Position numbers and translations under genes: made by a program. From Megaustenia siamemsis (taxonomy: Eukaryota; Mollusca; Gastropoda; Stylommatophora; Ariophantidae), in contig JAVIAB010000073.1 in assembly GCA_032433765.1 (NCBI GenBank), positions 51,719,144-51,783,143 on the forward strand: DNA of 64,000 nucleotides, written 5' to 3'. Shown one piece after another: positions 31,037 to 40,263 of the stretch; position 1 is the stretch's first letter, and the number at the start of each line of letters is the position of its first letter. The notes below the pieces were generated by a model. The model saw nothing but the letters and a program-made list of their open reading frames with translations, did no database searches and was not told the DNA's origin.

Positions 31037-31440
31037 CTGCTGTGTTAAATTTTCGTGTAATTTTTGTGTTGATTTTATATTTGTTATCTTGTATCTGACA
31101 AGGATTGGCCGAAACATCGTAGCTCGTGTTGTAATTTTTATGTTGAGCTGTTAATACCATTTTATATTTGTTATCTTGTATCTGACAAGGATTGGCCGAA
31201 ACATCGTAGTCGTGTTGTCATTTTTATGTTGAGCTGTTTAATACCATTTTATATTTGTTATCTTTTATCTGACAAGGATTGGCCGAAACATCGTAGCTCG
31301 TGTTGTCATTTTTATGTTGAGCTATTTAATACCATTTTATATTTGTTATCTTGTATCTGACAAGGATTGGCCGAAACATCGTAGCTCGTGTTGTCATTTT
31401 TATGTTGAGCTGTTTAATACCATTTTATATTTATTTTTCA
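31037..31440. repeat. 88-bp tandem repeat, about 4.5 units, with hammerhead-like core
   Basis: Units contain ATCTGACAAGGATTGGCCGA, AACATCGTAGCTCGTGTTGT and a T-rich part with TGAGCTGTTTAATACC. Each unit has CTGACAA, a short GG/CC stem and GAAAC followed later by TGTC, an order reminiscent of a hammerhead core, but the expected CUGANGA is altered. Functional self-cleavage is not supported. From 31441 to 31890 there is no recognised gene. Confidence 0.85.
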
Positions 31441-31890
31441 TTAAACAACTCAGAATTTCAATCAACTTTATCCTACTAAAGCGCTAAAACCGAAAAAGAG
31501 GAGACAAAAATGGATCACAAAACTTCTGTTGTTAGATGGTTTCGACGAATATTTAATGTGAAAATAGGAGGCTAAAGGAGAAATAAATAAATAAACACCA
31601 GTCCTATGGTGGACTCGGAGACAAAATATTGAATGTTTGAACAAGCACACGGTTACGAGTAAACAACATTCAACAACAGGCATTAACAACCAGGTGCAAC
31701 AACATAAGGAGAAGTGGGAGGCATTCCATGAGGTGGATAACCGAAATATATTAGGCCACAGAAGCTAAAGCACCACATATGAAGTGAACCAAAGAGGCCA
31801 GTCAAGGATACATCAATTTCCTTCAATGCTGAAATGCATAAGATTATAGAGAATAAGAATGAACATACATATTTTTATATATAAATATAG

Positions 31891-32140
31891 GGAGCCGCGA
31901 TAGCTCAGGTGGTTAGTGAACTGGACTACAAAGGAGAAGAGATAGGGTTCGATTCCAATCGACGGCTTCCGGCTCATCCAGCCTTTAATGGGTACCGGAT
32001 TTTTCTGGGAAAGTAAAGCGGCACAGGCGTAATACCGACTACATTGCCCCAAAAATCATATACCGAAAGTCTGTAAAATTTATGGCTACTAACATCATAT
32101 TCCCTATACGTCACTAGACGTGACTGGGTTACTTTACTTA
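31891..32140 (+). mobile_element. S1 SINE (S1-8)
   Basis: Full-length head GGAGCCGCGATAGCTCAG, B-box-like GGGTTCGATTCC, full body and end GGGTTACTTTACTTAC. It lies directly next to the left end of the mariner-like pair. I could not fix a clear duplication. Confidence 0.88.
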
Positions 32141-32274
32141 CTATACATAAGTACAGGGTGTTTTTAAAGTCGCAGTGCAGTGAATTTCTACTCTCGGAAG
32201 AAAAAACGTCACCAGAAATGCGGTTAACTAATGCGTCACACAAATTGTAAAATAAATGGTATTATTCAAATATA

Positions 32275-32432
32275 ACATAGAAGAAGATGGATAGATGCAG
32301 TGACAGAGACATGTAACAACAAAGGAAAATCACTAATTCAGACAATTCGAGCAGCACAAGAACGACAAATGATATAAACCACGACACCTTTTAGGTATCA
32401 GTGAAAGAGAAAAGAAGAAGAAGAAGAAGAAG
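32275..32432 (+). mobile_element. LINE-C 3' fragment with 11-bp TSD inside a mariner-like copy
   Basis: Encodes RRRWIDAVTETCNNKGK, then a 3' end with CACGACACCTTTTAGGTATC and a (GAA)n tail, as in LINE-C at 56005-58146. ATTCAAATATA is perfectly duplicated (32264-32274 and 32433-32443). The sister copy M2 shows the empty site, so the event is unambiguous. Confidence 0.95.
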
Positions 32433-32503
32433 ATTCAAATATACTTGACTGCTATCGGCGAGCTTATAATGGGTAATGTTGGTATTAACACAATAAAGTT
32501 GTG

Positions 32504-33329
32504 CCTAAAGCATATGTTGAAAATGTCCACCACGGGCCTCAAGACATGTCGTGATTAGTCTTTCCATATTTGCGAAAACCTTCAGAATAATGTCTGGTGA
32601 TATTTGTTTAATCTTGTCTACTATTTCAGTCTTTAGGTCATTAATTGTCTACGGATTATTTTCATAAACTTTCCCCTTCAATGCCCCCCACAGATAATAA
32701 TCTCGGGGTGTTAGATCTGGTGAACGAGCAGGCCAGATTCCACGTGAAATAATGCGATTTGCAAATATGCTTTCTAAATAATTGAGTGTTGTTGTGGCTG
32801 TGTGTGCTGTTGCCCCATCCTGCTGAAACCAGGATTCCATAATTTCCCGCTCTGTAAGGTGTGCTATGAACGGTTCCAGAATTAAAGTACGGTAACGTTC
32901 TGCATTTATTGTTTCATTAAAAAATATAGGTCCTATTATCCGCATACGACTTATAGCGCACCACACTCCGACTTTTTGATCGTAAAGCGGCACTTGATGA
33001 AATTCATGGGGGTTTTCACTGCTCCACAGCCGATTGTTCTGACTGTTCACATAACCGGATAAATGAAACCAGGTCTCATCAGTGAAAAAAGTGACGTCAA
33101 GGATGGCAGCGCCATGTTCATAAATAAAATTCTGAAACCACATGCAGTAGTTTAAACGGGATTCATTATCTCTTTCTTGGAGTTGAGACACTTCAGTTAA
33201 TTTGTATGGACGATAGTGTAGTTCACTTCTTAAAACCTTGTGAACAGAACTCTTAGATATTTGCACCTGTTGAGACAAGTGGTTTAAAGATGCATTTGGA
33301 CTCATTGTAATTCTGTCTTGGAGTTCCAT
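32504..33329 (-). pseudogene. Mariner-like transposase, N-terminally truncated (in M1)
   Basis: The frame from 33329 (MELQDRITMSPN) has the catalytic motifs TDETWFHLSGYVN, WFQQDGATAHT and PARSPDLTPRDYYLW. It hits a TAG after KVYENNP (32649) before the final 48 or so codons (TINDLKTEI ... HFQHML). The N-terminal helix-turn-helix part is missing. Fifty or fewer substitutions separate it from M2 by eye. Not functional. Confidence 0.88.
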
Positions 33330-33348
33330 AATTTGGTCTTGTATAATA

Positions 33349-34757
33349 CAGGGTGTTTTTAAAGTTGCAGTGCAGTGAATATTTCTAATATTCAGTAAAT
33401 GACGTAATCATCATCTACGTACCACAATTTTGTAAACCACATTTATGAACAAACCGCTGCTTCCTTTAAGGTTTTATTTACGTAAAGGACGGGCCCTACG
33501 CAACTTTCACTGTCTCATTGCTTGAAGGAAATGGTGTTGACGATTGAAAACATGGTATTTCTGGTTGAGCATGTCTTTCGTAATGGCGGTAAATATACGG
33601 ATGAGGTCATTAGACAATTCGTGAGGAAATTTCCAGACTCACAAGTCCCTCACCGAAATTCTGTTACAAAATTGATCAAAAAGTTTCGTGAAACCGGTAG
33701 TGTGGTAGATGCATACCGATCTGGAAGACCTTCAATTTCACAAGACCAAATTATGGAACTCCAAGACAGAATTACAATGAGTCCAAATGCATCTTTAAAC
33801 CACTTGTCTCAACAGGTGCAAATATCTAAGAGTTCTGTTCACAAGGTTTTAAGAAGTGAACTACACTATCGTCAATACAAATTAACTGAAGTGTCTCAAC
33901 TCCAAGAAAGAGATAATGAATCTCGTTTAAACTACTGCATGTGGTTTCAGAATTTTATTTATGAACATGGCGCTGCCATCCTTGACGTCACTTTTTTCAC
34001 TGATGAGGCCTGGTTTCATTTATCCGGTTATGTGAACAGTCAGAACAATCGGCTGTGGAGCAGTGAAAACTCCCATGAATTTCATCAAGTGCCGCTTTAC
34101 GATCAAAAAGTCGGAGTGTGGTGCGCTATAAATCGTATGCGGATAATAGGACCTATATTTTTTAATGAAACAATAAATGCAGAACGTTACCGTACTTTAA
34201 TTCTGGAACCGTTCATAGCACACCTTACAGAACGGGAAATTATGGAATCCTGGTTTTAGCAGGATGGGGCAGCAGCACACACAGCCACAACAACACTCAA
34301 TTATTTAGAAAGCATATTTGCAAATCGCATTATTTCACGTGGAATCTGGCCTGCTCGTTCACCAGATCTAACACCCCCAGATTATTATCTGTGGGGGCAT
34401 TGAAGGGGAAAGTTTATGAAAATAATCCGCTGACAATTAATGACCTAAAGACTGAAATAGTAGACAAGATTAAACAAATATCACCAGACATTATTCTGAA
34501 GGTTTTCGCAAATATGGAAAGACGAATCACGACATGTCTTGAGGCCCGTGGTGGACATTTTCAACATATGCTTTAGGCACAACTTTATTGTGTTAATACC
34601 AACATTACCCATTATAAGCTCGCCGATAGCAGTCAAGTATATTTGAATAATACCATTTATTTTAAATTTGTGTGACGCATTAGTTAACCGCATTTCTGGT
34701 GACGTTTTTTCTACCGAGAGTAGAAATTCACTGCACTGCGACTTTAAAAACACCCTG
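33349..34757 (+). mobile_element. Mariner-like element, full length (M2)
   Basis: About 1.41 kb, with termini CAGGGTGTTTTTAAAGTTGC (left) and the inverse of CAGGGTGTTTTTAAAGTCGC (right), each next to a TA (33347-33348, 34758-34759). The termini match for about 30 bp with one or two differences. It encodes a single transposase. It adjoins an inverted partial copy (M1), so both outermost ends of the pair are the same 3' terminus. Confidence 0.9.
33531..34576 (+). pseudogene. Mariner-like transposase with one stop and one frameshift (in M2)
   Basis: ATG at 33531 (MVLTIENMVFLVEHVFRNGG). An N-terminal helix-turn-helix region (about residues 1-85, ending SGRPSI) precedes the catalytic domain: FFTDEAWFHLSGYV, then QDGAAAHTA and PARSPDLTPPDYYLW. 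A TAG replaces the Gln codon after MESWF (34257-34259), and the run CTGTGGGGGCA shifts the frame before ALKGKVYENN. By my count 38 residues separate the second Asp from the third (in PPD), an unusual spacing compared with the DD34D of mariner proper. The protein end is HFQHML. Two lesions only, so inactivation is recent. Confidence 0.9.
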
Positions 34758-34759
34758 TA

Positions 34760-35299
34760 TAATTGGCCTTTGGCATCTTTAAAGTCGATTGGTAGCAGGC
34801 AATCATGAAAAATCAGTAGTTTGTAAACATTATGTGTCTTTGCTGAATAGCCCCAGTCGTGATTATCTCGTGATTGAATCTGGTAAAATTGGACAGACAG
34901 ATCCATCCGCAGAACGAACAAGATGTATTTGTTGTGCCTCGCCTCGTTCCCTTTCTCCTGCGCCTTTTGTCTTCTGAATTTGATATCAGTAAAGTCTCGA
35001 AATTAGCTGTGCCATTTTTTATTTTTGTTCCCTTTGTGCTATACTATGTGCTATGACACTTCCGGTGTCATGGCAGCTACGTACCGGTCGTTTTTATAAT
35101 TCGGCTCTTGCTGATATACATAAATGATTTACGCGACAATCTAGTTGTGGAATAATGTGTTTCTATTCCCCGTTTTAGTGTATGTTCTACTTCTGACGAG
35201 TGGTTGGACTGTGAACATTATCGATATTTAAGTGGAATATGATTTATTCTTCTTTGTGTCGTGTGTTCGCGGTTCGACAGGCAAACACATAGTTCCACA
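34760..35299. other. Unassigned, possibly 5' region of LINE-E
   Basis: AT-rich sequence without a long frame. The part next to 35300 may be the 5' non-coding region of the LINE that follows, by position only. Confidence 0.4.
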
Positions 35300-35467
35300 A
35301 TGGCGCCGGTCAGGTATGTTCAACCAGAATGTAAAAGGTCTGTGACGGTGAATGGGGCGGAAGAATTAGAAATGATCAAAACGGCCCGGAAAGTGAAAAC
35401 AGCAAAGTGTGTGGTACACATTAGGCATATTCAGAACACGAAAGACAAACATGGCAGACCACCGTGA
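35300..35467 (+). CDS. Small ORF upstream of LINE-E, possible ORF1 remnant
   Basis: An ATG-initiated frame of 55 codons (MAPVRYVQPECKRSVTVNGA ... KDKHGRPP) stands about 80 bp before the LINE-E endonuclease sequence. It is Lys/Arg-rich (basic), consistent with a nucleic-acid binding remnant, but I recognise no domain. It may be a chance frame. Confidence 0.3.
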   Translation: MAPVRYVQPECKRSVTVNGAEELEMIKTARKVKTAKCVVHIRHIQNTKDKHGRPP

Positions 35468-36371
35468 AAGAGATTGGAGCCTCATCACCTAACATTCCAA
35501 GGAAAACCATGGAGAGAAATTCTAACTATTGTCATAGGAACGAGCTAAAAATAACTACATGGAATGTTAGGACCTTATACCAAGAAGGAAAATTAGAAAA
35601 TCTTATGGTAGAAGCAGAACGATTAAAAATAGATATTTAAGGCATATCAGAAATAAGATGAAAAGAAAGTGGATACATACAAGACGATAAATATACATTT
35701 ATATATTCAGGTAACACAACAGAATATCAAAGAGAGGTAGGCATACTAATAAAATGAGAGCTACAAAAATATACCCACTGGACACACAATGATAGGATTA
35801 TACTATTACAAATGAAGGCAAAACCATTTGACATAGCAATAAAACAGACATACCCACCTACTCAGAACTACACAGATGAACAAATAGAAGCATGCTATAT
35901 TAAGACCTAAATAAAGTTATAAAGCAAGTGAAATCTTCAGACATCTTGATTGTAATGGGTGACATGAACGCTAAAGTAGGAAAAGATAGATATAAGACCA
36001 TTGTAGGAAATCATGGTTCAGGAAAAAGAAATGACAGAGGTGAAAGATTAATACAATTCTGTGAACAAAGCAAGCTGATAATATGTAACATTTTCTTTGA
36101 GCAAGAGAAAAGGTATTTATACATATGGAAAAGTCCTGGAGACAAGAAGAGGAATCATATTACATAAAGATAAAAGACAGATTCTGTAATAGCGACAAGA
36201 AAGCCAAAACCTATCCAGGAGCAGATATTAATTCAGATCACAATCCTGTAATGATTAAAATGAAAATCAAACTAAAGAGAAACAGAAAAAAAGACTAATT
36301 TATCAACACCAATAGATATACATACAGCTTTAAGTTCAGAAAGATGTTAAAAAACCTAGACAATACAAGTA

Positions 36372-37607
36372 TAGAACACATATTAGAAGCTGCTAGAAGG
36401 GATTGAACAGTATAGAAGAGAAAATCCTGAAGAAAAAGTTACAACCAAAAGGCAATACATAAAGAACAGCATACAAGAATCCTGTGAAACCTTACCGAAA
36501 AAGGATATTAAAAAAAAAAAAAAAATGGATTCCTGACAACATCTTTAAAAAATGGAAGAAAGAAGACAAGCGAAGAACACTGCCAGATACAAGGAAATTG
36601 ATAAAGAAATACGAAAATGTGCAAAAAGGCAAAAAAAAAACTGGCTTAATCAAAGATGTCTAGAAGTCGAAATTATAGAAAGTAAACAAAATTTAAGCGG
36701 GATGCACACAGAAATACAGAGAATGACTAATAGAAACAAAAAAACTGCAGGAAGCGGATCTATTGCAAACAAAAAAGGAAGAATGCTAACAGACAACAAA
36801 GATATAATCATTCATCATCATCATCATCGGGTGCCATCTCCGCAACGAAGGTCGGCTACTATTGAGCGTCATTCTGCTCTGTCCCTTGCTTTGATAGTGC
36901 AGGTTATTATAGGCTGATTTGTCCATCTTTTGATGTTACTCGTCCATGTTAGTCTTGGTCTGCCTCTGCCTCTTCTACCTTGCATTTTCCTCAGCAAGAT
37001 TACTTTTAGTAGGATGTTGTGTCTTTTAAAATGGCCCAAAAATCTCATTTGTCTTGTTTGAATTATATAATCCTTAGATGGAAGGAATATATAATAGAAT
37101 TATTTTATGACGAAAGGAACAGAAAACCAGTTATAAAATGTACGTCCAGCAATAAAATCTTAAAATCTGAAGTGGAAAAAGCTATAAAAACAATGAAAAA
37201 TAAAACAGCAGCAGAGCCTGACATTATACGGTTAGAGATGATACAGGCACTTGAAGATGTTGGCATTGAAGTGATCACAGACATATACAATATAAGTAAA
37301 GAACACATATCAGAAGCTGCTAGAAGGGATTGAACAGTACAGAAGAGAAAATCCTGAAGAAAAAGTTACAACCAAAAGGCAATACATAAAGAACAGCATA
37401 CAAGAATCCTGTGAAACCTTACCGAAAAAGTATATAAACAAAAAACAAAAATGGATAACTGACAATATCTTACAAAAATGGAAGAAAGAAGACAAGCGAA
37501 GAACACTGTCAGATACAAGGAAATAGATAAAGAAATAAGAAAATGTGCAAAAAGGCAAAAAAAAAGTTTGGCTTAATCAAAGATGTCTAGAAGTCTAAAC
37601 TATGAAA
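36372..37607 (+). repeat. Pair of 310-bp direct repeats within LINE-E
   Basis: The segment 36372-36680 (CAGAAGCTGCTAGAAGGGAT-like start, CAATACATAAAGAACAGC, GATGTCTAGAAGTCGAAA) recurs at 37299-37607 with about 93% identity by eye. The copies are about 930 bp apart. The second copy follows RT sequence although it belongs upstream of it, so a LINE-internal rearrangement or a second insertion joined here. Confidence 0.85.
36813..37065 (-). mobile_element. LINE-F 3' fragment nested in LINE-E, 10-bp TSD
   Basis: Reverse LINE-F end with CATCATCATCATCGGGTGCC and the GTTACTCGTCCATGTTAGTC segment. The target duplication is TATAATCATT (36803-36812) and TATAATCCTT (37066-37075), one mismatch. LINE-E reading resumes on the other side (RWKEYIIELFYDERN). 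Confidence 0.88.
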
Positions 37608-37661
37608 AGTAATATCTAATAAGACAAGGATGCATCCTATCACCAAGCTTGTTCAATCTAT

Positions 37662-38403
37662 CATCATCATTGAGTGCCGTCTCCGCATCGAGGGTGGCTA
37701 CCACGGAGCGCCATTCCACTCTGTCTCTTGCTTTGATGGTGCATATTGTCATAAGCCATCTTTTGATTTTACTCATTCATGTTAGTCTTGGTCTGCCTCC
37801 TTTATCTGTTATTTTCCCTTCCAATATTACTTTTAGTAGGCTGTTGTGTCTTTTAACATGCCCCAAAAATTTCATTTGTCTTGTTCTAATCGTGTTTAGT
37901 AGTTCTCTTTTCATTTTTATTTGTTTTAAAACTTTATCGTTTGCTTTCTTTCCTTTCCATCCAATTCTACCTATTATTCTATATATCCATATTTCAAAGG
38001 CTTCAATTTTCTGTTCTGTTTTCTTGTCTAATGCCCATGTTTCTGCACCATACAGGAATATTGAGAAGATGTAACATTTTGAAATTCTTAGTTTTAGCCC
38101 TGGCGTTATTTGTTTTGATGTTAGTATACTTTTCATAGCATTAAAATTACTTTTTGCCATACCTATTCTTTTGTTTATTTCAGTTGTACATTTTCCATCA
38201 CTGGTTCTGGTATGTCCCAGGTAGTTGTAGCTCTGAACTGTCTCCAGGTGTATTCCTTCAACTTTGATATTTATTTGTAGGTCTTGAGAATTTTCTTTGT
38301 TTATGGTCATAGTGTCAGTCTTTTTGATATTCATATCGTCCATATTTTTTGCTTGTCCTGTTTATTACATTAAGTAATTGTAGATCATTAGGATTTTCTT
38401 TTA
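37662..38403 (-). mobile_element. LINE-F C-terminal part
   Basis: The minus strand encodes NPNDLQL-like residues, then MNIKKTDTMTINKENSQDLQ, YNYLGHTRTSDGKCTTEI, FLYGAETWALDKKTEQKIEA, WIYRIIGRIGWKGKK, MKFLGHVKRHNSL and GKITDKGGRPRLT, open for about 188 codons. These are the regions after the RT catalytic box. The 3' end carries the ATC-type tail. 5'-truncated at about 38403. Confidence 0.88.
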
Positions 38404-38404
38404 A

Positions 38405-38555
38405 ATGTGGATTTATAGAAGAATAGGTAGATTTGGATGGAAAGAAAAGAAAACAAACGATGAAATTTTAAAACAACTAAAAATGAAAAGAGAATTACTA
38501 AATACAATTAGAACACGACAAATGAAATTTTTGGGGCATGTTAAAAAATATGATA
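38405..38555 (+). mobile_element. LINE-F short fragment, inverted relative to its neighbour
   Basis: Plus strand reads MWIYRRIGRFGWKEKKTND and MKFLGHVKKYDK, the same protein region as about 37790-37985 on the minus strand. The two form an inverted repeat with about 420 bp between the arms. It stops exactly where the 31-bp array starts. Confidence 0.85.
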
Positions 38556-39546
38556 AATACACTTACTGAGGCTTGCAACAACGATAAAAACACTTACTGA
38601 GACATGCGACAACGGTAAATACACTTACTGAGGCTTGCAACAACGATAAATACGCTTACTGAGGCTTGCAGCAACGGTAAATACGCTTACTGAGGCTTGC
38701 AACAACGGTAAATACGCTTACTGAGGCTTGCAACAACGGTAAATACGCTTACTGAGGCTTGCAACAACAATAATTACACATACTGAGGCTTGCAACAACA
38801 ATAATTACACTTACTGAGGCTTGCAACACAATAATTGCACAAACTGTGGCTTGCAACAACAACATTTACACTTACTGAGGCTTGCAACAACAATAATTGT
38901 ACATACTGAGGCTTGCAACAACAATAATTGCACAAACTGAGGCTTGCAACAACAACATTTACACTTACTGAGGCTTGCAACAACAATAATTACACTAATT
39001 GAGGCTTGCAACAACAATAATTACACTAACTGAGGCTTGCAACAACACTAATTACACTAACTGATGCTTGCAACAACAATAATTACACTAATTGAGGCTT
39101 GCAACAACAATAATTACACTTACTGAGGCTTGCAACAACACCATTTACACTTACTGAGGCTTGCAACAACAATAATTACACTAACTGAGGCTTGCAACAA
39201 CAATAATTACACTTACTGAGGCTTGCAACAACAATAATTGCACATACTGAGGCTTGCAACAACAATAATTGCACATACTGAGGCTTGCAACAACAATAAT
39301 TACACTAACTGAGGCTTGCAACAACAATAATTAAACTAACTGAGGCTTGCAACAACAATAATTACACATACTGAGGCTTGCAACAACAATAATTGCACAT
39401 ACTGAGGCTTGCAACAACAATAATTGCACATACTGAGGCTTGCAACAACAATAATTGCACATACTGAGGCTTGCAACAACAATAATTGCACATACTCAGG
39501 CTTGCAACAACAATAATTGCACATACTGAGGCTTGCAACAACGGTA
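38556..39546. repeat. 31-bp satellite-like array, about 32 units
   Basis: Units GCTTACTGAGGCTTGCAACA plus ACAATAATTAC. The left end has CGGTAAATAC sub-type units, and most of the array is CAATAATTACAC/TGCACA. Unit length is almost constant at 31 bp. The TTGTTGCAAGCC motif on the minus strand gives Cys-rich artefactual frames. Confidence 0.95.
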
Positions 39547-39651
39547 AACTTTCAGATCCCCAGTAGAAAGAACACGTCCTTTCTTAGACAGATTGATTTG
39601 TGATAATCTCGCTCACTGAGATGTAGAAGATAACAGTGAGAAAAGGTGCTA

Positions 39652-39674
39652 TAGTCCGTTCAGATTCGTTTGCC
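39652..39674 (+). repeat. Left terminal inverted repeat of the DD82E-like transposon
   Basis: 23 bp beginning TAGTCCGTTCAGATTCG, preceded by TA. Perfect match to the right terminus. Confidence 0.95.
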
Positions 39675-39964
39675 GAGATGTTATGATTTATAATTCAAAA
39701 AGTTCTTGATGATTTCACATGATTTTTGGCATACGGTGTTAAAATGTCCATGTCACGAGAACATATGTGTTACTCGATGTCTAGCTATAACGGTTTTCTT
39801 GAAGCGGCGAATTCCTTTGATCTTTGCCCATGTAACTATTATTTTGACCCTAATCAAAATGTTTTACAGTAATCTAGTGCAACGATGACCCATAGGCGTG
39901 TCCATAAAATTTTACTTGGTGGCAAGTATACAAATTTTAAATTATATATATAGAACTTTTGTTC

Positions 39965-40165
39965 GTAGAGTCAATTTGATATAGTTCCATGCTCTTGGTG
40001 TGAGTTTCCCAAATGTTGTCGCTGCCTTTCAAATACGTACATTTAGTTCCTCATCTAAGGAAAGTGTGGCTGTAATAGTGGATCCAAGATAGCTGAACTT
40101 CTGTACTGACTCAAGCAGGCTTCCATTCAAAGTAATGGTTGTTGGTTTGCTTATAACATATTTTT
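39965..40165 (-). pseudogene. LINE RT C-terminal fragment captured inside the DNA transposon
   Basis: The minus strand reads SKPTTITLNGSLLESVQKFS, YLGSTITATLSLDEELNVRI, stop, KAATTFGKLTPRAWN: the post-RT region of a LINE. It sits between the transposase stop and the left terminus, in the same orientation as the transposase. It lies inside the transposon boundaries and so is carried with it. No duplication around it was found. Confidence 0.75.
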
Positions 40166-40263
40166 GATTGCTTGGGTGGTCTTGAACAATAAACTGTTTA
40201 ACAAATCAACTAGGAAATTTTGCAAATCAAACTATTTATCTGTAGACTTAATCAGAGTAATGA

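Larger units (their letters stand above)
32154..33346 (-). mobile_element. Mariner-like element, truncated inverted copy (M1)
   Basis: The left end CAGGGTGTTTTTAAAGTCGC follows a TA and matches the outer right end of the neighbouring copy M2 (CAGGGTGTTTTTAAAGTCGC on the minus strand). It carries the C-terminal three quarters of the transposase on the minus strand and stops abruptly at 33346 where M2 begins. A 158-bp LINE-C fragment is inserted at 32275-32432. Apart from that insertion, M1 and M2 are nearly identical over about 1 kb. Confidence 0.88.
35490..37640 (+). mobile_element. LINE-E, decayed, with endonuclease and partial RT, internally rearranged
   Basis: The endonuclease part reads ITTWNVRTLYQEGKLENLM, GISEIR and VMGDMNAKVGKDRYKTIVG (about 35957), then an NHIT-like end, with many stops. 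A linker follows. The RT part includes KTMKNKTAAEPDIIRLEMI at about 37185 and jumps to IRQGCILSPSLFNL at 37620-37655, so the central palm is deleted. A LINE-F fragment is nested at 36813-37065, and about 310 bp of linker are duplicated (see separate entry). A short related 5' piece is at 62283-62350. Confidence 0.8.

Noticed and set aside
38556..39546. Regular 31-bp repeats resembling a CRISPR array
   Set aside because: Units are contiguous with no unique spacers, no cas genes are near, and the DNA is eukaryotic. It is a satellite array. The same holds for the 41-, 43-, 44- and 61-bp arrays.
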